Origin: Glycine soja
Lineage: Eukaryota > Streptophyta > Magnoliopsida > Fabales > Fabaceae
Length of the DNA: 64,000 bases
NCBI RefSeq assembly: GCF_004193775.1
Contig: NC_041011.1
Span: forward strand, 10,815,656-10,879,655
Reading direction: 5' to 3'
Shown: positions 33,668-43,638 of the stretch, one piece after another
Layout: the number at the start of each line of letters is the position of its first letter
How positions within the stretch are numbered: position 1 is the stretch's first letter
Notes under the pieces: model-generated
Told to the model about the DNA's origin: nothing
Database searches by the model: none
The model's input: the letters and a program-made list of their open reading frames with translations, nothing else
Made by a program: the position numbers and the translations under genes

Positions 33668-34380
33668 TCAGACCTGCTTCTCGGTTCGGGGTTCTGGCAT
33701 CTCAAGGATGGATTTTACTTTATTGGGGTCCACCTCTATTCCCTTCTGACTTACCATGAAACCCAACAACTTTCCCGACTTGACCCCGAAGGTGCACTTA
33801 GCGGGGTTTAACCACAATTGATACCTCCTAAGCCTCTTGAACAACCTTCGCAAGTTGACGAGGAGTTCTTCCTCAGTTTTGGACTTGGCAATCATGTCGT
33901 CTACGTAGACTTCGATTTCTCGGTGCATCATGTTGTGGAACAAAGCAACCATAGCCCGTTGATAGGCTGCCCCGGCGTTGTTGAGCCCAAAAGACATCAC
34001 CTTATAGCAGAATGTTCCCCACAGGGTAACAAACGTGGTCTTTTCCATATCTTCTGGCGCCATCTTTATTTGATTGTACCCTGAGAAACCCTCCATGAAG
34101 GAAAACAAAGCAAAATTGGTTGTGTTGTCTACAAGGACATCGATGTGTGGCAGAGGAAATTATCTTTGGGACTGGATCGATTCAGGTCCCGATAGTCTAC
34201 ACACATTCGTACCTTCCCATCTTTCTAAGGGATCGACACAATGTTGGCCACTCACTCGGGGTATCGAGCCACCGCCAAGAAATCGACGTCAAACTGCTTT
34301 TTCACATCCTCTTTGATCTTCAGCGATGTCTCGGGTTTCATTCTCCTTAGCTTTTGCTTCACCTCCTCCTTGTTGTTCTG
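33668..34380 (-). pseudogene. Reverse transcriptase remnant of Ogre pol (D2)
   Basis: The frame 34108-33668 has MFSFMEGFSGYNQIKMAPED, KTTFVTLWGTFCYKVMSFGL, NAGAAYQRAM, the catalytic YVDDMIAKS and LNPAKCTFGVKSGKLLGF. Upstream pieces (to about 34380) encode the N-terminal RT part in other frames. Compared with D1 it keeps the catalytic motif but is interrupted by a TGA at its 3' end and by frame breaks upstream. Confidence 0.88.
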
Positions 34381-34386
34381 CCTCTA

Positions 34387-35197
34387 TTAGAAAAAATCGA
34401 TAGATATATATATAAGGTCATCCAACCACCTAACTAAGATTTCTCTTATAGCTTTTCCTGACATATATGATACAACTATCTATCCTAAAAATAAGTGATC
34501 CCAATAATCAAGAGATCAAGATACAAAATAAAATTAAAATACAATAAGAATTAATACATACAATCAGAATTAATACAAATAGAATCAATTAAGATCAGCA
34601 CAATGATGTAGCAATATTCTCAATACAATTAGGATTAGCACAATCATACAACAATATTCTCAATATTGTGCATTATATAATCATCCTTTTTCAGCACCCT
34701 GGAGTCTTTACAACCGCTAGGTGAATTGTATAGATCCAACTAAAAAGTTTAGTTTTAGAATTTTACGTATCCACCGCGAAGGCAATGCTTATGCTAACAA
34801 GCTTGCTTCTTTTGGTGCATAGAATGCGGGAAAAAAATAGTAAGTGTCATGAATCTCTGACATAAGCTTCAACCAATTAACATTGTTTGAATGACAACTG
34901 TTGTTGTTGGACAACAATCACATAGTTTGTCCACCATGGTATGCTTTATGTTCCTATTGGTTATAGTTTTAGTATGCTTTATGTTCCTATTGGTTATAGC
35001 TTTGGTGCTAGAATGTTCAATTTGGTGTCCACAAGAGGAGGATCTCCATATGGTGCTGGAGTTTTTGCTGGAGATGGTACAAGACAAGCAAGTGAAATGG
35101 AGCTGGAGCTTCCAGAGTATCATGGCAAGTATAAATGAAATTAGCCCATAAAAGATAGATTGGATTCTGTGATTAAAATTCCATTAATCCCTCCTAG
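34387..35197. other. AT-rich noncoding sequence
   Basis: The first 170 bp repeat 30781-30952. The next 130 bp have internal repeats of CAATATTCTCAATA. No gene is supported. The right part (after about 34870) leads into the truncated hAT remnant. Confidence 0.5.
34940..35005. repeat. 33-bp tandem duplication
   Basis: TATGCTTTATGTTCCTATTG and the following 13 bases occur twice head to tail, with two mismatches. Confidence 0.9.
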
Positions 35198-36641
35198 CTA
35201 GGTCAACATTCTAGTCTGTCCCAAGTTGGTGACCTCTAAATCAAACTTCTTAATGCACTCAAACAAACCATTGGTGACCTCAAAATCAAACTCCAAGTCA
35301 GTGTTGTCATAAAAGAACTCTAGATTTAAGAAGTGGGCAGCTGCATGCAATGGTCTATGAAGCTGACAATTCCATCTTTTATCAATGATTGCAAACACAT
35401 CTTTGTACTTGCTTTCATTGTTGTTGAAAGACTTGATAATTGTTTCTTTTGCCTTGTCCATTGCTTCATAAATATAACCCATGGCTAGTTACCTTTCACC
35501 ATCCACAAGATGAAGCACTTTCACAAGTGGAGCCATGACTTTAAGAGTGTAAACCAAACTATTCCAAAAAAAAAGGCATGAGCACTACCTTTGTAGCTTC
35601 TTTTCCCTTAAGCTCCTTAGATAGCTTGTTCAAGGTCCATTCATCAGAAGTAAACATATTTCTAATATTGGCTTTCTCTTTGTGGAGCCTTTCTAAGGTT
35701 AGATAAGAAGTGGCAAATCTAGTAATAGCATGTCTCACCAATTTCCTCTTGTTTGTAAAATTTCTCAACAAACTTAAGGTACTAGAATAGGCATAGATAA
35801 ACCCAACTAGATTAATTGCCCTTCTAATTGTCATCCTTATCAAGGGAAGCTTCCCAATATCTTCCAGCATCAAATCAATACAATGAGCTGCACAAGGAGT
35901 CCAATAAATATGTTTCCTTTTCTCCTCCAACAACTTACCCGCTAAAACATAGTTGCTCCCATTATCGGTTACAACTTGAACAACATTCTCTTCTCCAACT
36001 TCCTCCACAGTGGCATCAAACAACTCAAAAATCTTTTCACCCATCTTTAAAAAATCAAAGCCATCAACAGACTTCAAAAACATGGTACCAACTTGAGAGT
36101 TAATCAAAAAATTAATGATGCATCTTTGTTTCGGATCAGTCCATGCATCAGACATAATAGTACAACCATGCTTGACCCGTTGCTCCCTGTGGCCTTTTAT
36201 CAAATTTTCAGTATATTCAACTTCCTTCTTCAGGAGTGGAACTCTGATGTCATGATAGCTAGGAATGGGCAAATGTGGCTCATATTGACCAATGGCTGCA
36301 ACCATATTCTCAAAGCTTTTCAATTTAATGAGGTTGAATGACAAACCGCTTGGTACCAAAAGCGAGAAATATGTTGATGCACCTTCAATACTTCATTCTT
36401 ATCCATTGACTCTCTTATGTTCATTTGCCTCAACATCTCCATTTTTCTCCGATTGATTGTATTTTCTGGATTCTTACAAAATTTGTCCATTGGTCCTTTT
36501 TTAGTCCCACAATTTGTCTTTGCACTTGCAGTAGCATTACAAGAGTCCGCAAACTCATCATCTTCACTTCCATCACATCCAATTGGTTCACCAAATTCAA
36601 AATCTCTTATATTTTCCATATTATCACTGCCAGAAGTACTA
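35198..36641 (-). pseudogene. hAT-family transposase, DUF659 and middle region
   Basis: Minus-strand order: 36619-36320 (acidic linker, then NINRRKMEMLRQMNIRES and VHQHISRFWY), frameshift near 36350, and 36359-35559 with the DUF659 region (SGLSFNLIKLKSFENMVAAI, YHDIRVPLLKKEVE, GCTIMSDAWTDPKQR, VVTDNGSNYVLAGKLLE, WTPCAAHCIDLMLEDIGK). A second frameshift lies at an A-run near 35565. Then 35482-35198 follows (MGYIYEAMDKAKETIIKSF, KRWNCQLHRPLHAAAHFLN). The C-terminal hAT dimerisation domain is not found, so the gene is cut on the left. Its N-terminal BED finger lies 13.6 kb away at 50290-50561, separated by a CACTA element. Confidence 0.9.
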
Positions 36642-36659
36642 TAACACTACTAAAAAAAA

Positions 36660-37045
36660 GGTTTTCTACAATGCCTTATTAACATTGGTTATTGCTAAAA
36701 CCGATGTTAACAAAAGTACGGTGGCATTTTCGTAATTAAATGGAGTTACTTAACATTGGTTTTAGCAAAACCGATGTTAACTACTTGATGTTAACATCGG
36801 TTATTTAAAAAACCGATGTTAACATGATGTTAAGATGAATATGGTAACATCGGTTTCGGCAAAACCGATGTTAACTTCATAGAGTTAACATCGGTATTGA
36901 GAAAGCCGATGTTAAGGAGTTGATTTTAATATCAGTTTGTTAAAAAACCGATGTAATGTATTTGATGTTAACATTGGTTTTTACAAAACCGATGTTAACT
37001 ATATTCAGTTAACATCGGTTATCCATAAAAAAACCGATGTTGTTA
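36660..37045. repeat. Left subterminal repeat region of the CACTA element
   Basis: About eight pairs of (T)AACATCGGTT and AACCGATGTTAA in inverted orientation, spaced by a few bases so that each pair can form a short hairpin. CACTA transposases and their TNP1/TNPA-type partners bind subterminal repeats. The same motif fills the right end. Confidence 0.88.
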
Positions 37046-37190
37046 TGTTTATAGGTTAAAAATTGAGATTTCACAAGCCGCGTGCGCTCGAAAACCTTGC
37101 CCTCCCTCTTCTCTTTGTCATCCTCCTGCCTGAAATCGCTCTTCTCTTTCTCCTCCCACCTGAAAACTGCCGGAAACCGCTCCCTCGACA

Positions 37191-37340
37191 CCCACATTGT
37201 CCTCGCTCGAACCCACACAACCCCCTACACTGTCGAAAAACCCACATTGTCCTCGCTCGAACCCACAGAACCCCCTACACTACCGGAAAACCCACATTGT
37301 CCTCGCTCGAACCCACAAAACCCTCTACACTGTTCTTGGA
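37191..37340 (+). repeat. Three 50-bp tandem repeats
   Basis: Units start CCCACATTGTCCTCGCTCGA at 37191, 37241 and 37291, each followed by ACCCACA and a CCCCCTACACT-type tail. Confidence 0.93.
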
Positions 37341-37485
37341 AGTCTGGCTCGAAGAAAACCCAACATACACTGTTGCTACTAGGGTGCTGAAACAGTCGTA
37401 GGTGCTCAAAGCTCAAAGCTTTCTCCGCGAGGTACGTAGGTCAACTTCGTGTATGCTAAGTATCCGTGGGTGCTCATGTTTTATT

Positions 37486-37495
37486 GATGATGATG

Positions 37496-37549
<54 letters not shown>
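37486..37549. repeat. (GAT)n/(AAT)n microsatellite
   Basis: Short GAT run followed by about 18 AAT units. It produces a poly-Asn ORF that is not a gene. Confidence 0.95.
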
Positions 37550-37550
<1 letters not shown>

Positions 37551-38091
37551 GTATTCAGTTGCAGTATTGTTGATTGAGGTACGAGGAAAGCTTAAAGTTT
37601 CGTGCCATTTTGTTAGATCTCACTGCCATTGTCACTGTTTGGGTTCGAGGTAAGCTTGGTCTCTTTTTCATTTGTAGTTTACTTAGGAAACATGTTGAAG
37701 TTTGTCTCTGTTAAATCTATAGATTGCTTGGAGCACCAGTAGAGATGACTAGTGATAAGGATCCTGTTATTGTGAGTAATTTAGCTCACTATCTCATTAT
37801 TTTGCATTAAACAGGTTCATAACAAGTTACTGACACTTCTTGCAATTATTTTGGAGTTTGGGGCACTTGTTTGGTATGTCACAAATATTCCAAATGCCTT
37901 CCATATAAATTTGTTTGATATATAACTTATACTGTGGTGTCTGCATGCATTAAGTTACCATAGCATAAAAATGATGTGGCATAAGCAGGAGTAAGCTTAT
38001 TTTAGGGAAATTTGTAACATAGATTCAATTATATGTAGGACTAGGGTCAGATATAGTCAAACAAATTGTCTTTTGGTTCTTTGGTAGTAGA

Positions 38092-38390
38092 TCACTGCTT
38101 TTGGAATGTGTTTGGTTTCTTTGCTTGTGCAAGCATTTCAACCACTTCCCTCATGGTTGGTCTCTCCATACTTTGTTCCTGAACACATAGCATGGCCACA
38201 AAGTATACCTGCTTTGCTTCATCTAAGGGAATGTGACATAGCCTCTCATCAAGAATCTTCACCACCTTGTCATTGCTCCAATTTGTTTGCAACTTGGTCC
38301 ATTGAACAATGTCAAGACCTTCTTCCCCAAAAATTCCCCACTGGCCTTCTCCCTGTTAGTAGTTCTTGCAGCACCGCTCCAAAGCTATAG
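38092..38390 (-). pseudogene. Fragment of a BAM/CLAVATA1-type receptor kinase, C-terminal end
   Basis: The minus-strand frame 38292-38092 reads WSNDKVVKILDERLCHIPLD, YFVAMLCVQEQSMERPTMRE and VVEMLAQAKK. This is the C-terminal lobe of the kinase domain and tail of BAM-type leucine-rich-repeat receptor kinases, which sit in the plasma membrane and perceive CLE peptides. Upstream text to about 38390, in other frames, encodes more of the kinase (around SFGAVLQELLTG). Only this exon fragment is present and it lies inside the CACTA element, so it is probably a captured host gene piece in antisense orientation. It cannot encode a kinase. Confidence 0.75.
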
Positions 38391-38813
38391 ACAAGACTTC
38401 TCCATGTAACCTGATAAAACAATAACATAATTCAAATTTAAAACTTAATCCATAATCTGATCGACAATTTTAAAGTTACAAAATGATGCTACTTATATTG
38501 TTTCTACCTTCAAATAAGTCAGTCTTATAAAGAATAGAAGTAAAGCAGCTTAGTTGTATTCAGAACCCAAATAATAAGATGTTATTAGCTTCTCATTCTC
38601 CCTTATAGAACATAACATAGAAAGAGAAGTTTCTTGCCGTGAAAATGATGGATCAGCTAGGATCTCTGCAGCAACTTCTATTAGAATCTCTTCCCATCCA
38701 ACCGGAATTGGTTGTTCTTCTGAAAAAGGATAGCTGCCCATCATAGTGCCCCATTTAGTCTCTATAGAGAATTTTCTAGAAATGTTAAAATAAATATGTT
38801 GTCAGTCAGAAGT
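38391..38813. other. CACTA internal sequence, unassigned
   Basis: One 64-codon minus frame (38744-38550) reads [20 protein letters not shown] and may be another captured fragment, but I do not recognise it. The rest is AT-rich. Confidence 0.3.
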
Positions 38814-39014
38814 TTACTTGTGTGCATTGCATGCTTCAATAGTCTGCAAAATCCTCCTCGGAACAGGTCTGTAGAAAGTCATCAATAGCCTATATGCTGA
38901 CTTAGTGGAATAAAAACCACTAGGATCAGCTTTCCAAACCATGGTGTCCAGCATCTGGTGCTGAATAGTAATAGCAGTAATGTCATCCATGAAAGCTACT
39001 ACTAGATCATCCAT
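38814..39014 (-). pseudogene. LINE zf-RVT domain fragment
   Basis: A 66-codon frame with MVWKADPSGFYSTKSAYRLL, the conserved run that precedes the zinc-binding CHH motif in plant LINE ORF2. Only this piece is present. Confidence 0.65.
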
Positions 39015-39384
39015 GAAAGCTACTATCTTTGGCGTGTGTGGGGTGTGAGTGTATCATATGTCGCTTCAAATTGATCATTATTAGTTTGTGTAAGTGGTAG
39101 TGAAGGGACTTCACCTTTTTCTGGGGTTCGTGTAATTGTAAACTAAAAACTGGATTGTGCCACCTAAGTGTAAAATATGCATATGAATTGTGAAGCTCCT
39201 CACTACTACTAACTCTTCTTGAAAGCATATTCTCTTTGGTGTAAACCTCCAGCTCTTGCTCCAATTTTGATTCTTTGAGTTGTCTTTGAGCTATTTTTGT
39301 TTCCATCAGTATTTCCTTCTCGCTGGCCTTGAGAGCTTCAATCCATGCCTCAGCTGCTGCTACTTTTTTATCAGCAATTTCTTT
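39007..39384 (-). pseudogene. Coiled-coil protein gene fragment, possibly captured
   Basis: The minus frame 39306-39007, extended upstream through AAAEAWIEALKASEKEIL, continues as METKIAQRQLKESKLEQELE and RRVSSSEELHNS. The charged heptad-like pattern resembles plant WEB/PMI2-type coiled-coil proteins, but the family call is weak. It is bounded upstream by the poly(T) end of a LINE at 39385, so the LINE probably inserted in it. Confidence 0.4.
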
Positions 39385-40020
39385 TTTTTTATCAGCAAAG
39401 ATAATATATTATATATTGAAAGAAGTACCAGAGGTACTTAAAATACAAAAGAAGTCCATATAGATGGTTCCACAATCAGACATTGATATTCTGAGGGGGA
39501 ACCAAGCTATGGATACATAATGCATATGAATTTACAAGTATAGAGCTCATAACTATGCAATCCCTTGCTGATACATAAAACTTTGTGGTAAATTACTTGA
39601 CCAGTGATTAAAATGCACTGTAAAATCCTTCTCAATACTCCTAAGCCAAGACCATAGGAGGAATATTGCTTCTTCAAACAGTTTATTAGCATCGAAATTT
39701 GCATTAGAGAAGACTATATTGTTTCTAAGTTTCCAAATGGACCAAGTTAAAGCAAGCCACCAGCATTGCCATCTATTATTTCTTACACCAGCAGCTTGAA
39801 CACCCAAATATTGAAGGAAGTGTTGCTTTGGGCTTAATGGAAAAGCACCCTTACTTTGCAGCCATGACATGGTTTCCCACCATATGGGTTGTACTTTGCT
39901 ACAGTGAAAGAAAAGATGGGATGCATCCTCTTGTTGGGTCCTGTAGAGAGGACATAGTGTATCTGTGAGTTGTATCTGTCTTCTCTAATGCCAATTGTCC
40001 TCTTGCACCAATACCCGGAG
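39385..40020 (-). pseudogene. LINE 3' end remnant
   Basis: Minus-strand text: DASHLFFHCSKVQPIWWETM (zf-RVT end, from about 39940), then the 39870-39553 frame with LTWSIWKLRNNIVFSNANFD and FNHWSSNLPQSF. The noncoding tail carries AGTACCAGAGGTACTTAAAA and ends in a T-run at 39385, the complement of poly(A). It shares its 3' signature with the LINE ending at 3471. Confidence 0.82.
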
Positions 40021-40911
40021 CAAAAGTAGCCACTAGATGCGTTTATAAAGAAATGAAGCTAACAAGAGATTTAAAAAAAAAGGAAAAACACATCCAAATC
40101 CACCAATCCAAAAGAAAAAACCTTTCACTACAAGGGATTCATGTTTGATTTTATTGGTGTAACCAACGGTATCCTCCTCGAAGCACGAGGAGGCAATCCT
40201 ATTTGAGCCAAATAGTATAGGACTACTATGAACAGTAAAACTCTCCTTGAGGTGTATCTTGAACTCAAATGTGAGACCACTTTTTGAATAAACCCAGGAT
40301 ACCCCTACCCGAAATTCAAAGACTACGAATTCAAGATCACTGGTTAATATAAAAGAGCTTTATTTTTATGTATTAATAAATGAGACTGTATCACAGGATC
40401 ATAATAAATTTGCAAGTGTACATAAACCTCAGCTGTTGAGAACAAACAGATCAATGAGAAATTAAAAACAAAAGGAATCCAAATCGAATATGAGGTTTCA
40501 AAAAACAGGAACACACATTTTTAGCATTGTCTTTTGGTTTTGAAGAGAGGCCAAACAATTTTAAGACAACCAATTAACTTGACAAGGAGTGCATACAGTA
40601 CAGGAAAACAAGAATCCTATGTGTGGCTATATAAACCATGAGACAAATAATAAGAGTGTGTAAACAAATCGGATTCAAAATACCAATTGGTAGATCTGTA
40701 GCAAGTAAAAAACAAGAATTGGAATAATAAGAGAACTAAACTTGGATTATGAATTATGAAAAGAAAGAGGAACTTACAAGAATAATAATGAGATTGAAAG
40801 GAAAAAAGAAATAAGAGATGGGTAGTTTGTGTAGGCAATATAGAGTTCCTGGGAAGAAGAAGAAGAAGATAGGAGTTGTTGATGGCATTGTAAGAAGTAA
40901 AGTGTTATTTA
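40021..40911. other. CACTA internal sequence before the duplicated block
   Basis: AT-rich, with no supported gene. Block A homology begins at 40912; since base 1 of the window is its partner, the match may extend further left in the other copy. Confidence 0.5.
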
Positions 40912-41169
40912 TAGGATTTATAAGGTACTAAAACGGTCGGAGACAAGATATTAGGATAACACTGACACAATTTCACCACGTAAGGACTTGTTTTGTTGAG
41001 AAAGTAAACAGCAGAGTTTGCAATTAGACTTTCTTAACATAATGACAGTATTACACCTCTGCTAAGATAAATTTTCTTATTATAGGTTATGAATCGTGAT
41101 TTTTTTGAATTAGTCTATTAGTCTATTTAAAGATTGAAAAAAAATGATCTCATCAACTCAGTTTAACCT

Positions 41170-42505
41170 GTTAAATATGAATTGTAAGTATATCATATAT
41201 TATATTAGCAAATAATTTGATCTGGTCACCGCTTCCCTTTTGAACAAGCATGGCCTTCAACACAATTACATTATCCCATGAGACTTCACCCACAAACACT
41301 GTATCATCTGCATATTGCAGAATGTTTACAGGCTCTTTCTACTTCCCAACTAAGTAGCTTCTGTACAAATCTTTGGTTGTTGCTACCCTCATCATACCAG
41401 TCAAACCTTGTGCCACAATATTAAAAAGCATAGGGGCTAAAGGGTCCCCTTGTCTCAATCCTCTAGTGGGGGCAAATTCCTTTGTAGGGCTGCCATTTAT
41501 TAAGATTGATACAATGGCTGATTGCAGACAAGCATTGATCCATTTTCTCCATTTAAGGCAGAAACCCATCCTATCCAGCATATACTCCAGAAATGACCAT
41601 GAAACAGAATCATAAGCCTTTTCAAAGTCCACCTTGAACACCAGTGCTGGCTTCTTGCACCTTTTAGCTTCCTCTACTACCTCATTGAGAATCATAGTTC
41701 CGTGAAGGATGTGTCTATCCTTTATGAAAGCTGATTGTCTTTCATCAATGAGGCCAGGCATCACTTTCCTTAGTCTATTTCCCAATAATTTGGCTATTAT
41801 TTTATACATACAGCAAATGAGGGAGATGGGTCTATAGTCATTAAATGACTGGGGATGGTTTGTTTTAGGAATTAGGGCCAAAAAGGATGCATTGCTGCCC
41901 TTAGGAAAGCTTCCATTAACATGAAATTCATCCACAAATCTCCTGAATTCTGGTTTTAGGACCCCCCAAAAATCCTTTATAAAATTAAAATTGAATCCAT
42001 CTGGCCCAGTACATTTATCCCCTCCACAACTCCACACAACTTCCTTAAGTTCATGATCTGTAAAAGGGGCAATCATCTCCTCCCTTTGAGTGTGAGTGAT
42101 CACTTTGAATTGAACCCCATCCAAGGTAGGTCTGGTTAGCTTTTCCTCAGTGAATCTACTAGCAAAAAATTTAATAGCTTCATCCTTAATCAATTTAGAT
42201 TGCTGAACCCATACATCATCAATGAAGATGCCTTGAATTGCATTATAGTGTCTTCTGAAATTTATAGTTTTGTGGAAGAAGGCTGTATTACTGTCACCTT
42301 CCTTGAGCCATTTAATCCTTGATTTCTTCCTCAAGAGTGATTCATATGCAAATGAGACCTCCTACAGTTCCTGCTGAATGGACTTCATAGACTTAACTTC
42401 ATCCTCCGACAGAGTTCTATCCTGGGCAATTAATTCAATTTCATGCAGCTTCTTCAGTAGCTGAATTTTGTTGTTATTGACATCCCCATTCTCTATACTC
42501 CACTG
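41170..42505 (-). pseudogene. LINE linker and reverse transcriptase, right copy
   Basis: The longest frame, 42334-41339 (331 codons), is uninterrupted from the linker (KSRIKWLKEGDSNTAFFHKT) through GPDGFNFNFIKDFW, DYRPISLICCMYKIIAKLLG, FKVDFEKAYDSVSW and RGLRQGDPLAPMLFN. It then hits a TAG at about 41341, just before LQYADD. It preserves reading through the poly-C site that is frameshifted at 1051-1062. The endonuclease domain is gone, and at 42505 the sequence jumps to a different LINE. Confidence 0.9.
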
Positions 42506-42720
42506 ATGTGAGGCACCCCTTATTCCATCCAATCCATCTATCATGGAACCCCATTCTTCTCATCATATAAAAAAGGAATTGCCAAGACACAGAATCATAG
42601 GCTTTTTCGAAATCCACTTTAAAAAGACACACCCACACACACACACACATACAAACATACACACATACACATTCCTCCTCAACTACCTCATTAGCAACCA
42701 GAACACCATGGAGCAACTGT
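42506..42720 (-). pseudogene. Second LINE RT fragment fused to the first
   Basis: Immediately after the deletion junction the minus-strand text is that of the other LINE (FLFYMMRRMGFHDRWIGWNK, FKVDFEKAYDSVSWQ, KGRQLLHGVLVANEV), interrupted by CA repeats. It is the equivalent of 4909-5120. Confidence 0.85.
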
Positions 42721-43115
42721 CTACCCTTCACAAAGACACACCCACACACACACACACATACACACATACACAGACACACACCCACACCCGCACACACACA
42801 CACACACCCACACACACACACACACCCTCCATAAATAAAGAAATAAGGTTGTTACAGTAAAGTCACAAAGACACAAACACACAAACACACCCTGATGATT
42901 GGTTTACACACACCCTCATCACACACAAAGACACAAACACACAGACACACCCTCATCACACCCAAAGACACAAACACACAGACACACCCTCATCACACTC
43001 AAACACACAAACACGTCCTCATCACACACAAAGACACAAACACACAGACACACCCTCATCACACACAAAGACACACACACACCCTCATGATAGACACACA
43101 CACACATACCCAACT
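42628..43115. repeat. CA-rich minisatellite, right copy
   Basis: (CA)n runs interspersed with LINE coding blocks, followed by four to five degenerate units of CCTCATCACACACAAAGACA and relatives. Unit number and internal order differ from 5029-5492. Confidence 0.93.
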
Positions 43116-43638
43116 ACAATAATAAAGCATAAGCAACCTCCAAACCCATAATTTGAAATTTACCTTTTGTATGTTCTTTTATGTCATGAATGTAATTTAC
43201 TATATACACAATTGTTGTTTATGCTGAGTGAACCTTAGATTCCCGTTTGAGACTGAATGCAATGATTCTTGCGGATAGTTTGCATTAGTCATTGTATTTA
43301 GTCTTGAATTTTCTGTTTGGACAGTTTGGGGAGACTGGTATTTTTATGTTAGATTCATTCGTCAAGGTTATTATTATTTTCATTAAATTGATTAAATTTC
43401 GGTTCAATGCATTTCAAGTTGTTCTCTGAGTGCATACTTGATTATTAGGAAATTCATTTCACCGATGTCATGTCGTGTACTTGGAGACCAATGCGAAATA
43501 CTATCGAAATTTAGTCAAATTTTTGTAAATAATGGTAACCCTTACGTTTGAAGCTAACATAAAAGACAGTTTTCCTAAATGGGATAGGGCCACACCTATA
43601 AATAAAAAAGTGAGATTTTCATGCATGGAATTTCTTAG
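43116..43638. other. Leader upstream of the TNP2 gene, right copy
   Basis: Noncoding, AT-rich, conserved with 5493-6013. The ATG is preceded by TTTCTTAG, a possible splice acceptor. Confidence 0.4.

Larger units (their letters stand above)
32391..34386 (-). mobile_element. Minus-strand Ogre/Tat pol remnant D2
   Basis: Sense order: RT (about 34380-33668), a short piece of RNase H (about 33540-33370), integrase zinc-binding region (33239-32961), integrase core (32921-32574) and tail (to about 32450). It matches D1 in the shared parts but lacks most of the two RNase H domains. One breakpoint falls at the shared GGGAAC motif (33529-33534). Confidence 0.85.
37046..38091 (+). other. CACTA internal region with short repeats, no clear gene
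   Basis: Includes a C-rich segment with three 50-bp repeats, an (AAT)n tract and CGAGGTACGTAGG/CGAGGTAAGCTTGG, which resemble 5' splice sites (near 37430 and 37648). It may be the untranslated first exons of the element's transcript, but no coding region can be supported. Confidence 0.4.

Noticed and set aside
35290..35310. CAGTGTTGTCAT as the missing hAT terminal repeat
   Set aside because: It lies within hAT coding sequence on the minus strand and matches the terminus for only 11 bases; the true left end appears to be lost.
37402..37653. ORF with a poly-Asn run
   Set aside because: It is produced by an AAT microsatellite.
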